From an uncultured Clostridia bacterium (GTDB lineage: Bacteria > Bacillota > Clostridia > Christensenellales > Aristaeellaceae): a stretch of DNA of 64,000 nucleotides. The DNA is taken from assembly GCA_934621505.1 (NCBI GenBank), contig CAKTUU010000007.1, forward strand, positions 1-64,000, written 5' to 3'. The position numbers were made by a program, and so were the translations under genes. Position 1 is the stretch's first letter. Each line of letters begins with the position of its first letter. Below the pieces are notes generated by a model. It made no database searches, had not been told where the DNA came from, and saw only the letters and a list, made by a program, of their open reading frames with translations. Positions 8,878 through 18,358 of the stretch are shown here, piece by piece.

Positions 8878-10416
8878 ATGCTGGCCAGAACATACGCCTG
8901 CGGATTGGAGGGCGTAAGCGGTTATCTGGTGGAAGTGGAGGCGTTTGTTTCAAACGGAATGGTGGGATTTGAAATTGTGGGCCTGCCAAGCGCCGCCGTC
9001 AAGGAAAGCCGGGATCGTGTACGGGCCGCCATTGCCGTCAGCGGGTACGACTTTCCCTTTGGAAAGGTAACGGTGAACCTTGCGCCCGCCGACGTCAAAA
9101 AGGAGGGCACCTCCTTTGAACTGGCAATTGCCGTGGCCCTGCTGTGTATCAAAAGGCCGGAATTGCTGCGGGGAGTAGACAGCACCGTCTTTCTGGGAGA
9201 ATTATCCCTGCAGGGCAAGCTGATGCCGGTTCGCGGCGCTTTGGGCATGGCCATTACTGCTGCGGAAAAGGGCTTCCAAAACCTGATTCTGCCCAGCGCG
9301 AACGCCAGAGAATGCGAGTGTCTGGAAGGCATTCGGGTTTTTCCAGCGGATACGCTTCAGCAGGTGTACAATCATCTTACCGGCGAAAAGCTGCTATCCC
9401 ATCAGCGGCCGGTTCCTTATCAGCTGCTGATGGCAAAAGAACCGCCCATCCACGACCTGAAATATGTGAAAGGGCAGAAGATTGCCCGAAAAGCATTAGA
9501 GGTAGCCGCCGCGGGCGGGCACAATTTGCTGATGGCGGGCGTGCCCGGAAGCGGAAAAACCATGCTGGCCCGCTGCCTGCCCGGCATACTGCCGCCGCTC
9601 AGCTATGACGAGGCGCTGGAAACCACGCTGATTCATTCCGCGGCGGGCGAACTGGCCCCGGACAGCGGGCTGATGACCCAGCGTCCCTTTCGTTCGCCGC
9701 ATCACAATATTTCTGTGCCCGCCATGATCGGCGGCGGGGCCAAAGCCAGACCGGGCGAGGTTTCCCTGGCGCACAACGGCGTGCTGTTTTTGGACGAACT
9801 GCCGGAATTTCAGCGCGCCACATTGGAGGCCTTGCGGCAGCCGCTGGAGGATGGCTTTGTCAACATTACCCGTATCAGCGGCCAAAACCGTTACCAAAGC
9901 CATTGCATGCTTGTGGCCGGTATGAACCCCTGTCCATGCGGCAACCTGGGCAGCAAGGTGAAGCCCTGCCGCTGCTCCGAGGGGGAAATTCGCCGCTATT
10001 TGGGCCGGATCAGCGGTCCTCTGCTGGACCGTATTGATTTGCAGGTAGAGATGGACGCCGTCACTCTGGAGGAGATCGAAAGTACTCAGCTTTCCGAGGA
10101 CAGCTTGACGGTGCGCCAGCGGGTAATGGCGGCCCGGGAACGACAGCAGCAGCGCTATCAAAAGCAGCCGTGTCATTGCAACGCCCAATTGGATCAGCGC
10201 GGCATAGAGCAATACTGCCAAATGCAGCCCGGGGCCAAAACGCTGCTGCGGCAGGCGGTTGAGCGTTTTCATTTGTCCATGCGCACCTACGGACGCATTC
10301 GCAAAGTGGCCCGCACCCTTGCCGACCTGAACGGGCACGAGCTCATCGAGACGGCCGACATTGCCCAGGCCATTCAGTTTCGCAATGTAAACGGCCAGTT
10401 TTGGAGGGAAGCATGA
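8878..10416 (+). CDS. comM: YifB/ComM family Mg-chelatase-like AAA ATPase
   Basis: The product has 512 residues. The N-terminal Lon-protease-like/ChlI fold (about 1-165) is followed by Walker A GVPGSGKTM (221-229), Walker B LFLDEL (about 303-308), the Cys-rich NPCPCG...PCRCS segment and the C-terminal helical lid. ComM is a helicase that promotes branch migration of incoming DNA during transformation in other bacteria. It is translationally coupled to dprA, which supports a role in handling single-stranded DNA. GAAGGAAGG precedes the ATG. Confidence 0.92.
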   Translation: MLARTYACGLEGVSGYLVEVEAFVSNGMVGFEIVGLPSAAVKESRDRVRAAIAVSGYDFPFGKVTVNLAPADVKKEGTSFELAIAVALLCIKRPELLRGVDSTVFLGELSLQGKLMPVRGALGMAITAAEKGFQNLILPSANARECECLEGIRVFPADTLQQVYNHLTGEKLLSHQRPVPYQLLMAKEPPIHDLKYVKGQKIARKALEVAAAGGHNLLMAGVPGSGKTMLARCLPGILPPLSYDEALETTLIHSAAGELAPDSGLMTQRPFRSPHHNISVPAMIGGGAKARPGEVSLAHNGVLFLDELPEFQRATLEALRQPLEDGFVNITRISGQNRYQSHCMLVAGMNPCPCGNLGSKVKPCRCSEGEIRRYLGRISGPLLDRIDLQVEMDAVTLEEIESTQLSEDSLTVRQRVMAARERQQQRYQKQPCHCNAQLDQRGIEQYCQMQPGAKTLLRQAVERFHLSMRTYGRIRKVARTLADLNGHELIETADIAQAIQFRNVNGQFWREA

Positions 10417-11510
10417 TTTTATCCGCCGAGCAAAAATGCCTGCTGTGGCTGTCCAGCGCAGAGGTAACGCCGGGGCATGTTCAGCGGCTTTTGCAAACCT
10501 ATCCAACCGTCATGGACATCTGGGAAGCGTTCGGCAAAACGGAGGGCCCTGCCTTTCCGGCTGGCGTTCGCGCTGTGCTGAGCGGTCTTCACTCCCGGCA
10601 GGCCATTGACGATATGGCCGGAAAGCTGGAGCGAAAGAACGTTCACCTGCTGTTTCAGTCGGACAGCCGTTATCCCACACAGCTGAAGGCCATTGCGGAC
10701 CCGCCGTACCTGCTATATTACGCCGGTCATTTATCCTGTCTGGAAAAGCCTATGGTGGCGATTGTGGGCACTCGCCGGGCCAGCGGTTATGGACGGCAGA
10801 TGGCCGCTATGCTGGCCAGCGGGCTGTGCGCAAGCGGTGTGTGCGTGGTAAGCGGACTGGCCCGCGGCATTGACGCAGCGGCCCATAAGGCTGCTCTGGA
10901 CGCAGGCGGCCGTACGGTCGGCGTGCTTGGAAGCGGCATCAACAACCCGTATCCGCCGGAGCATACGCCCATGCTGCGAAAAATCGCAGGAGGAATTGGC
11001 CTGGTGCTTAGCGAATATCCGTTGGACGCGGAGCCGATGCCGTTTCACTTTCCCCATCGCAACCGGATTATTTCCGGCTTGAGCTTGGGAGTGGTGCTGG
11101 TGGAGGGCCGCATCCGCAGCGGCGGCATGCATACTGTCACCGCCGCACTGGCCCAGGGCCGGGAGGTATTTGCCGTTCCCGGTCAGGTGGGCAGCTATGG
11201 CAGCGAAGGCCCTCATACCCTTTTACGTGAGGGCGCCCGGCTGGTTACCAGTGCCCGCGACCTTTTGGAGGACTTGGGACTGGTTCCGCTGGAAGCCGCC
11301 GTCAAAAAGGAAACCGCAAAGCTGACTCCGCTGCAAAGCCGCATTGTGGACAGCCTGCGGATTGAGTCCATGGGGGAGGAACAGCTGGCGGCGCTGCTGT
11401 CCGTCGGCGATGAGGAACTGATGGCCGAGCTGGGAACCATGGAAATTTTAGGGTTGATCAAACGGGAGGCTGGCAACCAGTTTTCGCTGCCGGTTTCGCA
11501 GTCACGTTAA
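10413..11510 (+). CDS. dprA: DNA processing protein DprA (Smf)
   Basis: The 365-residue Rossmann-fold protein loads RecA onto incoming single-stranded DNA. Seen: VAIVGTRRASGYG, VVSGLARGIDAAAH, GSGINNPYPPEH, FPHRNRIISGLS and the SGGMHT...AVPG signature, then a C-terminal winged-helix domain (about 300-365). The ATG at 10413 overlaps the comM stop and follows GGAGGGAA; the in-frame TTG at 10401 lacks a site. It is followed directly by topA. Confidence 0.95.
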   Translation: MILSAEQKCLLWLSSAEVTPGHVQRLLQTYPTVMDIWEAFGKTEGPAFPAGVRAVLSGLHSRQAIDDMAGKLERKNVHLLFQSDSRYPTQLKAIADPPYLLYYAGHLSCLEKPMVAIVGTRRASGYGRQMAAMLASGLCASGVCVVSGLARGIDAAAHKAALDAGGRTVGVLGSGINNPYPPEHTPMLRKIAGGIGLVLSEYPLDAEPMPFHFPHRNRIISGLSLGVVLVEGRIRSGGMHTVTAALAQGREVFAVPGQVGSYGSEGPHTLLREGARLVTSARDLLEDLGLVPLEAAVKKETAKLTPLQSRIVDSLRIESMGEEQLAALLSVGDEELMAELGTMEILGLIKREAGNQFSLPVSQSR

Positions 11511-11527
11511 GGAGGCGTTTTTGAAAA

Positions 11528-13651
11528 ATGGCTACATCCACCGCCAAAAAGCTGGTTATTGTGGAATCTCCCGCAAAAGCCAAAACCATTGAAAAATTCC
11601 TGGGTAAAGGGTACAAGGTGGAAGCGTCCCAGGGGCATGTGCGGGATTTGCCAAAATCCCAGCTGGGCGTAGACCCGGATCATGATTTTGACATGAAATA
11701 CATTACCATTCGCGGCCGGGGAGATATTTTGGCCAAAATCAAAAAAGAAGCCAAAAGCGCTTCCCGCGTCTATCTGGCAACAGACCCTGACCGAGAGGGA
11801 GAAGCCATTTCCTGGCATCTGGCCAATACTTTGGGCATGGACCCTTCCAAGCCCTGCCGGATTGAGTTCCATGAGATCACCAAAAAAGCGGTTAAGGAGG
11901 CGCTGGAGCATCCCCGGCCCATCGATATGGACCGGGTGGACGCGCAGCAGGCGCGCCGGGCGCTGGACCGTCTGGTGGGCTACAAGATCAGCCCGCTGCT
12001 TTGGGCAAAGGTCAAAAAGGGCCTGTCCGCCGGGCGTGTGCAAAGCGTAGCCACCCGTATGGTGGTGGACCGGGAGCAGGAAATCGAGGCGTTTATTCCT
12101 GAAGAATACTGGGATGTAACGGCCGATTTTTCCGCCAGGAACGCCAAGGGAAAAAATATGACCTATCAGGCCAAGCTGGTCAGCATGGATGGAAAAAAGG
12201 TCGCCATTAAAAATGAAACGGAGGCGCTGTCGGCCAAGGAAAGCATTCTAAAGTCCAAGTTTTCCGTCAAAACCGTTAAAGAGGGGGAAAAGCTGAAAAA
12301 GCCCCAGCCCCCTTTCACTACCTCCAGCTTACAGCAGGAAGCCAGCCGCAAATTGAATTTTTCCACTGCCAAAACCATGCAGGTGGTTCAGCAGCTGTAT
12401 GAAGGTATCGACCTGGGCAAAGCCGGAACCGTGGGTCTGGTTACCTATATCCGTACCGACAGCGTCCGCGTGTCTGAGGAGGCCGTTACGGCTGCCCGCG
12501 GCTTTATTCAGGCCCAATATGGCGATGAGTATTGTCCCGAAACGCCAAACCAGTACAAGGGTCGTAAAAATGCCCAGGACGCCCACGAGGCCATTCGTCC
12601 TACCTATATCGACCAGACGCCGGAGGCGGTAAAGCCCTTTTTGACCCGGGAGCAGTACAATCTGTACAAGCTGATTTATGTGCGCTTCCTGTCCAGCCAG
12701 ATGAAGCCGGCGGTGTTTCAAACCCTGACGCTGGACATTACCGGCGGTAACGCGGATATGCGCTATTACGGCGAGCATATGACCTTTGCGGGCTATCGCG
12801 CCGTTTATGTGGAAAGCACGGACGACGAACAGGAGGAGCCGGAGAGCATCCTGCCCGTTCTGAAAGAAGCGGATGCCGTTACCTTTAAAAAAGTGGACGC
12901 GGCCCAGCATTTTACCCAGCCCCCGGCCCGCTATACCGAGGCCAGCCTGGTCAAGGCTCTGGAGGAAAAGGGCATCGGCCGTCCCAGCACCTACGCGCCC
13001 ACCATTACCACCATTATCTCCCGTGGCTATGTTTCCCGGGAAAAGAAGCGGCTGTACCCGACGGAGCTGGGCCGTATGATTACCAGCATGATGATGGAGT
13101 ACTTCGGCCCCATTATGGATACCGCCTTTACCGCCTCTCTGGAGGATAAACTGGACATGGTGGAGGAGGGGGAAAGCCAGTGGCGGCAAATTCTGCGGGA
13201 CTTCTACCCGCCCTTTGAAAAAATGCTGCACGTGGCCGAGGATCAGATTGAAAAGGTGGAGGTCAAGGACGAGGTCAGCGACGTACAGTGCGATAAATGC
13301 GGGGCCATGATGGTTTATAAAATGGGCCGCTTTGGTAAATTCCTGGCCTGCCCCAATTTTCCAGAATGCCGGAACGCCAAGCCGATTCTCACCTATATCG
13401 ACGCGCCGTGCCCCAAATGCGGCGCGCGGCTGATGGAAAAAACCAGCAAGAAGAACCGCAAATTTTATGGCTGCGAGCGTTATCCCGAGTGCGATTTTGT
13501 CAGCTGGGAAATGCCCATCACGGAAAAATGCCCCAAATGCGGCAGCTACATGGTTAAAAAGCGGGGAAAGCACGGCGAGGAAATTCACCTGTGCGCCAAC
13601 GAAACCTGCCGTTATAAAGAAACGGTAGAAAAAAACGAGGACGACGAATAA
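11528..13651 (+). CDS. topA: DNA topoisomerase I
   Basis: The 707-residue type IA topoisomerase relaxes negative supercoils. The TOPRIM domain starts LVIVESPAKAKTIEKFL and contains DPDREGE. The catalytic tyrosine is Tyr307 in VTYIRTDS. The C terminus holds three four-Cys zinc ribbons, beginning near CDKCGAM, CPKCGAR and CPKCGSY. The stop of dprA is followed by GGAGG and the ATG. dprA-topA-trmFO is a widely conserved Firmicutes order. Confidence 0.97.
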   Translation: MATSTAKKLVIVESPAKAKTIEKFLGKGYKVEASQGHVRDLPKSQLGVDPDHDFDMKYITIRGRGDILAKIKKEAKSASRVYLATDPDREGEAISWHLANTLGMDPSKPCRIEFHEITKKAVKEALEHPRPIDMDRVDAQQARRALDRLVGYKISPLLWAKVKKGLSAGRVQSVATRMVVDREQEIEAFIPEEYWDVTADFSARNAKGKNMTYQAKLVSMDGKKVAIKNETEALSAKESILKSKFSVKTVKEGEKLKKPQPPFTTSSLQQEASRKLNFSTAKTMQVVQQLYEGIDLGKAGTVGLVTYIRTDSVRVSEEAVTAARGFIQAQYGDEYCPETPNQYKGRKNAQDAHEAIRPTYIDQTPEAVKPFLTREQYNLYKLIYVRFLSSQMKPAVFQTLTLDITGGNADMRYYGEHMTFAGYRAVYVESTDDEQEEPESILPVLKEADAVTFKKVDAAQHFTQPPARYTEASLVKALEEKGIGRPSTYAPTITTIISRGYVSREKKRLYPTELGRMITSMMMEYFGPIMDTAFTASLEDKLDMVEEGESQWRQILRDFYPPFEKMLHVAEDQIEKVEVKDEVSDVQCDKCGAMMVYKMGRFGKFLACPNFPECRNAKPILTYIDAPCPKCGARLMEKTSKKNRKFYGCERYPECDFVSWEMPITEKCPKCGSYMVKKRGKHGEEIHLCANETCRYKETVEKNEDDE

Positions 13652-13670
13652 CAGGAAGGATGAAGCGCTG

Positions 13671-14981
13671 ATGAGCGTAAAGGTAATCGGCGGCGGTCTG
13701 GCCGGGTGCGAGGCGGCCTGGCAGCTGGCCAAACGGGGCGTTTCGGTGGATTTGTACGAAATGAAGCCCCAGCGCAAAACCCCGGCCCAATCGTTGAATA
13801 CCATGGCGGAGCTTGTATGCAGCAACAGCCTGCGCAGCGACCGCCTGACCAACGCGGTGGGCCTGCTGAAGGCGGAAATGCGCAAGCTGGATTCCCTGAT
13901 TATGCGTGTGGCGGACGAAACGGCGGTACCGGCTGGCGGCGCGTTGGCGGTAGACCGGGTTACCTTTTCCCAAAAAATCGACCAGGCTGTGCGCAGTCAT
14001 CCGCTGATTACCGTGCATTCACAGGAAGTTACGGAAATTCCCACAGAAGGGACTGTGATTATCGCGTCCGGCCCTCTGACCAGCGATGCGCTGTCGGATG
14101 CCATCGGGCGGATGGAGGGGCTGTCCACGCTGCATTTTTATGACGCGGCCGCGCCCATTGTTACCGCCGACAGCCTGAATATGGACAAGGTGTACTGCCT
14201 GTCCCGCTATGACCGGGGAGCGGATTACCTGAACTGTCCCATGAACCGGGACGAATATATGGCGTTTGTGCACGAACTGCAAACCGCTAAAACGGTGGAT
14301 GTGCGCGGCTTTGAGGAAAAAGCGGTCTTTGAGGGCTGCATGCCCATTGAAAGCATGGCCAAACGGGGCGATATGGCCATTGCCTTTGGCCCCCTCAAGC
14401 CGGTTGGACTGCCGGATCCCCGCACAGGCAAGGAGCCGTTTGCCGTGGTGCAGCTTCGCCGGGATAATTTTGCCGGTTCTTTATATAACATCGTGGGCTT
14501 CCAAACCCGTCTGACCTGGCCGGAGCAAAAGCGGGTATTCGGGATGATTCCCGGACTGGAAAACGCGGAATTCGCCCGGCTGGGCGTTATGCACCGCAAT
14601 ACGTTTTTAAACAGTCCCGGCTTTCTGGACGATACCTTCCGGGTTATTTCTCAGCCGCGCATCAGCTTTGCCGGGCAGATTACCGGCGTGGAGGGCTATG
14701 TGGAAAGCGCGGCCAGCGGTTTGCTGACAGGGTTGAGCGTCGCCTATCGTGAAAAAGGCATGGAGCCGCCCCGCTTTAGCGGTAAAACCGCCATTGGCGC
14801 AATGGGCCGCTATGTGTCCACGCCCAACAAACGTTTTCAGCCCATGAACTGCGCCTTCGGCCTGATCGACCCGCTGGAGGTTGCGCCGGGGGAAAAGCGC
14901 ATTCGCAACAAGCAGCTTCGCTACGAAAAAATTTCGGAGCGGGCTTTGGCGGAAATTGATGGGATGAACCTCTGTTCATGA
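13671..14981 (+). CDS. trmFO: tRNA m5U54 methyltransferase TrmFO
   Basis: The 436-residue folate- and FAD-dependent enzyme methylates U54 in the tRNA T-loop. Seen: FAD-binding VKVIGGGLAGCEAAW, the ELVCSNSLRSD motif carrying the conserved cysteine, and the C-terminal QPMNCAFGL region. The ATG follows GGAAGG, 19 bases after topA. In Bacillus the next gene is xerC/codV; here that place is taken by an exported hydrolase-like gene. Confidence 0.95.
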   Translation: MSVKVIGGGLAGCEAAWQLAKRGVSVDLYEMKPQRKTPAQSLNTMAELVCSNSLRSDRLTNAVGLLKAEMRKLDSLIMRVADETAVPAGGALAVDRVTFSQKIDQAVRSHPLITVHSQEVTEIPTEGTVIIASGPLTSDALSDAIGRMEGLSTLHFYDAAAPIVTADSLNMDKVYCLSRYDRGADYLNCPMNRDEYMAFVHELQTAKTVDVRGFEEKAVFEGCMPIESMAKRGDMAIAFGPLKPVGLPDPRTGKEPFAVVQLRRDNFAGSLYNIVGFQTRLTWPEQKRVFGMIPGLENAEFARLGVMHRNTFLNSPGFLDDTFRVISQPRISFAGQITGVEGYVESAASGLLTGLSVAYREKGMEPPRFSGKTAIGAMGRYVSTPNKRFQPMNCAFGLIDPLEVAPGEKRIRNKQLRYEKISERALAEIDGMNLCS

Positions 14982-15022
14982 AAGGCAACTTGTGATATGC
15001 TGTGAAAATAGGGAGGCAACCG

Positions 15023-16411
15023 ATGATGAAACGACTGATCGCGTTACTGCTGGCAGCGGTGCTGGCGCTGGGATGCTGCCAGACGGCCTTTGCCGCGAAA
15101 AAGAAAAACCCTCAAATGAATGACGATGTGCCTGTTTGGGATGAGGATACCGTGCGTCAGTACGCTCTGGACTATGTGCAGGGCACGTCCATGAGCCGCC
15201 TGTGGGGCTATTATGACCTGCAAATTCGCCGCTACATGCCTCTGGAAACCTACGAGTCCCTGTTGGTAAATCTGGAATGGATGACCGGCGAGTTTGTGGG
15301 GCTGGGCACATACCGCAGTTTTGAGGAGCCGGATTTGCAGCTGAAAACCCATGTGCTGCATCTGTGCATGGAAAAGCAGGACCTGGATATGTACTTTACC
15401 CATAAAAACAAAGAGGACGATTGGGAAGTAATGGCCCTGGAATTCGTCCCGGCTGAAAAACAGAATTATTACGACGAGTCCAATATGCTGGTGGATGAGG
15501 AATTTACGCAAAAATACACCGAAACGCCCGTTACTATTGGCGATAGCCAGGCGCCGCTGAAAGGCGTGCTGACCATGCCGGATACCGCCAGCGTTGATCA
15601 GCCCGTTCCCGCCTGCGTTCTGCTTCAGGACGAGGGCGGACTGGATATGGACAGCACGCTTGGCCAGACCAGATTTTTTGCGGATTTGGCGGACGCTTTC
15701 GCCAATATGGGCATCGCTACCATTCGCTTTGATACCCGGGCCTTTACTTATCCCGACTCCGTCTTTGAAACCATGATGGATGAAATAGGAAACGACGCAC
15801 TGGACGCCATCCGTCAGTTGAGTCAGGACAGCCGTATCAGCGGCATTGTGCTGCTGGCTCATGGCATCAGCGCCAAATTCGCGCCCCGTATCGCGGCGGA
15901 ATCGGACGGAGCCGTGCAGGCCATGATTTTGGTGGGCGGCGCGCCCCAGACCCTGCTGGATCTGGATTATAACCGTTATAAATCCACCATTGACGAAGCG
16001 GATTTGAAAACCGTCCAAAACGCCGTGCGCAAAATGGATCGGATGAAGGAAACCGATGCCCGCAAACTGACCCTGTTTGGTCACAACGGCTACTATTATT
16101 GGGATCTGGCTCAAAACGACCCCATCAAGCTGCTGAAAAAGCTGAAGTTGCCCACCTATATTGTGCAGGGACGTAACGATCCCATTGTATCGGATGAAAA
16201 AGGCCGTCAGGCCTACATTGACGAATTGGGCCTTAACTCCACCTTTGCTGATTTTAAGGCCTATCGCGGTCTAAACCATATTTTGATGAACGACCTGTCC
16301 ACCAACGACCAGGGCGTGCCGGAGTATCAGTTTGCCACTACGCTGGACCGGCTGGCGGGACGCAACCTGGCGCAATGGATTCTGGCCCTGTATAGCGAAA
16401 CGGAGGAATAA
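15023..16411 (+). CDS. Exported alpha/beta-hydrolase-like protein with lost nucleophile
   Basis: The product has 462 residues: a signal peptide (cleavage near AFA/A), a DUF3887-like domain (about 30-155) and an alpha/beta-hydrolase domain (about 175-460). The nucleophile elbow, normally GHSxGG, reads Ala279-His-Gly281-Ile-Ser-Ala, so the catalytic serine is replaced by glycine. The acid region (GRNDPIV) and the histidine (GLNH) remain. It may be a non-catalytic binding protein, or may use another residue. The start at 15023 is chosen because GGGAGG lies at 15011-15016; 15026 is also possible. It occupies the usual xerC position between trmFO and hslV and ends four bases before hslV. Confidence 0.75.
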   Translation: MMKRLIALLLAAVLALGCCQTAFAAKKKNPQMNDDVPVWDEDTVRQYALDYVQGTSMSRLWGYYDLQIRRYMPLETYESLLVNLEWMTGEFVGLGTYRSFEEPDLQLKTHVLHLCMEKQDLDMYFTHKNKEDDWEVMALEFVPAEKQNYYDESNMLVDEEFTQKYTETPVTIGDSQAPLKGVLTMPDTASVDQPVPACVLLQDEGGLDMDSTLGQTRFFADLADAFANMGIATIRFDTRAFTYPDSVFETMMDEIGNDALDAIRQLSQDSRISGIVLLAHGISAKFAPRIAAESDGAVQAMILVGGAPQTLLDLDYNRYKSTIDEADLKTVQNAVRKMDRMKETDARKLTLFGHNGYYYWDLAQNDPIKLLKKLKLPTYIVQGRNDPIVSDEKGRQAYIDELGLNSTFADFKAYRGLNHILMNDLSTNDQGVPEYQFATTLDRLAGRNLAQWILALYSETEE

Positions 16412-16415
16412 CACC

Positions 16416-16949
16416 ATGACCATGATGGGTACCACCATTTGCGCCGTCAGGCGCGGCAACCAGGTTGCCATCGCCGGCGACGGGCAGGTAACCATGGGGG
16501 AGAATACCGTCTTTAAATCCAGCGCCAAAAAGGTGCGCAAGCTGTATAACGGCCAGGTTTTGGCCGGTTTTGCGGGCTCAGTGGCCGATGCCTTTACCCT
16601 GTGCGAGCGCTTCGAGGAAAAACTGACCCAGTGCGGCGGCAACCTGGAACGGGCCGCCGTGAATCTGGCCCAGGACTGGCGTGGGGATAACGCCATTCGC
16701 AAGCTGGAAAGCATGCTGATTGTGGCCGACAAAAACAGTCTGCTGGTTTTATCCGGTAATGGAGAGGTTATCGACCCGGACGATGGCGTATGCGCCATTG
16801 GCTCAGGCGGCAATTTTGCTCTGGCGGCCGCCCGTGCGCTGATTCGCAATACCGATTTGTCCGCCGAGGAAATCGCCGTAAAGGCACTGGAGGTGGCGGC
16901 CTCTATCTGCGTATACACCAACGACCATATCAGCGTGGAAACGCTATAA
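16416..16949 (+). CDS. hslV: ATP-dependent protease peptidase subunit HslV (ClpQ)
   Basis: The 177-residue N-terminal-nucleophile peptidase forms the proteolytic core capped by HslU. TTICAVR near the N terminus supplies the catalytic Thr after removal of a short leader (MTMMG). AGDGQVTMG, the KVRKLYNGQVLAGFAGSVADAFTL block and IGSGGNFALAAARAL are typical. GGAGG at 16403-16407 places the start at 16416; a longer frame opening at 16332 lies inside the preceding gene. It is followed by hslU after 13 bases. Confidence 0.95.
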   Translation: MTMMGTTICAVRRGNQVAIAGDGQVTMGENTVFKSSAKKVRKLYNGQVLAGFAGSVADAFTLCERFEEKLTQCGGNLERAAVNLAQDWRGDNAIRKLESMLIVADKNSLLVLSGNGEVIDPDDGVCAIGSGGNFALAAARALIRNTDLSAEEIAVKALEVAASICVYTNDHISVETL

Positions 16950-16962
16950 GGAGGGGTGAAGC

Positions 16963-18333
16963 ATGAACGAATTAACCCCGCGCGAGATTATGCGCGAACT
17001 GGACCGGTATATCATCGGCCAGGAGGACGCCAAACGGGCGGTCGCCATCGCCCTGCGCAACCGTTACCGCCGCGCGCAGCTGGACGAATCCATCCGTAAC
17101 GAAATCAGTCCCAAGAATATTCTGATGATCGGCCCCACAGGCGTTGGCAAAACCGAAATTGCCCGCCGCCTTGCCAAGCTGGTAAACGCCCCCTTTGTGA
17201 AGGTGGAGGCCACCAAATTTACCGAGGTTGGCTATGTGGGCCGCGATGTGGAAAGCATCATCCGGGACCTGACGGAAAACGCCATTCGCATGGTGCGTAA
17301 GGAATTTTCTGCCAGAGTGGAATCCCGCGCCAGCGTGCTGGCGGAGGACCGGCTGGTCACGCTGCTGGTGCATCCTCCCAAGAAGCCCAGCGCCAATCCC
17401 TTTGATTTTTTGATGGGCGGGGCCAAAAAGGAACCCGATCTGCCTAAGGAAGAACAGGAAAAGCTGGCCCTTCGCCGGGAGGACGTGCTGAAGCAGCTGC
17501 GGGAAGGCCAGCTGGAAGACCGGGAAATTGAAATTGAGGTGGAGGACGCCATGCCCGAGCTGGAGGTTGGCGGCAATTCCATCAACATCGGGGATATGAT
17601 GGGCGGTATGATGCCCAAGCGCACCAAGATTCGCCGGGTCAAGGTAAAAGAGGCCCGCAGAATTTTGCTGGAGGAGGAATCCGATAAGCTGATCGACGAG
17701 GATCAGGTGCGGGAGGAGGCCATCCGCCGGGCCGAGCAGCAGGGCATTGTGTTCATTGATGAAATCGATAAGGTGGCGGGCCGTTCAGCGGGCGGCCATG
17801 GCCCAGATGTAAGCCGTGAGGGAGTGCAGCGGGATATTCTGCCCATTGTGGAAGGCAGTGTGGTCAACACCAAATACGGCGCTGTGCGCACGGATTTTAT
17901 GCTGTTTATTGCCGCAGGCGCGTTTCATGTGGCCAAGGTCAGCGACCTGATTCCCGAATTGCAGGGCCGCTTTCCGGTTCATGTAACGCTCAAAAGCCTG
18001 ACGCAGGACGACTTTAAGGCGATCCTGACCCAGCCGGAAAACGCGCTGACCCGGCAGTATGAGGCGCTGCTGGCGGTGGACAAGGTATTTTTGTCCTTTG
18101 AGGACAGCGCCATTGACGCAATCGCTCATGCCGCCTATGTGATGAACGAAACCAAAGAGGATATTGGCGCGCGCAGGCTGTTTGCCGTGTTTGAAAAGCT
18201 GCTGGAGGACATCAGCTTTAACGCTGGCGGGGACGAAATGCCCAATGTGTACCTGAACATCAACGGCGATTATGTGGTGGAACACCTTGGCAAGGACGAG
18301 GTAACCCTGGACACCAAACGCTACATTCTGTAA
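16963..18333 (+). CDS. hslU: ATP-dependent protease ATPase subunit HslU (ClpY)
   Basis: The 456-residue AAA+ unfoldase partners with HslV. Seen: the N-terminal LTPREIMRELDRYIIGQ, Walker A GPTGVGKTE (57-65), the inserted I-domain of about 110 residues with acidic stretches, Walker B IVFIDEIDK and the sensor region near the end. An AAGGAGGGG site precedes the ATG. In Bacillus codY follows; here an amidohydrolase does. Confidence 0.96.
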   Translation: MNELTPREIMRELDRYIIGQEDAKRAVAIALRNRYRRAQLDESIRNEISPKNILMIGPTGVGKTEIARRLAKLVNAPFVKVEATKFTEVGYVGRDVESIIRDLTENAIRMVRKEFSARVESRASVLAEDRLVTLLVHPPKKPSANPFDFLMGGAKKEPDLPKEEQEKLALRREDVLKQLREGQLEDREIEIEVEDAMPELEVGGNSINIGDMMGGMMPKRTKIRRVKVKEARRILLEEESDKLIDEDQVREEAIRRAEQQGIVFIDEIDKVAGRSAGGHGPDVSREGVQRDILPIVEGSVVNTKYGAVRTDFMLFIAAGAFHVAKVSDLIPELQGRFPVHVTLKSLTQDDFKAILTQPENALTRQYEALLAVDKVFLSFEDSAIDAIAHAAYVMNETKEDIGARRLFAVFEKLLEDISFNAGGDEMPNVYLNINGDYVVEHLGKDEVTLDTKRYIL

Positions 18334-18358
18334 GCTGCAAAGGAGGCGCGTTTCTTTC

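Noticed and set aside
12329..13885. 518-codon minus-strand frame opposite topA
   Set aside because: It spans the topA-trmFO junction, shows no motif and is explained by high G+C codon bias.
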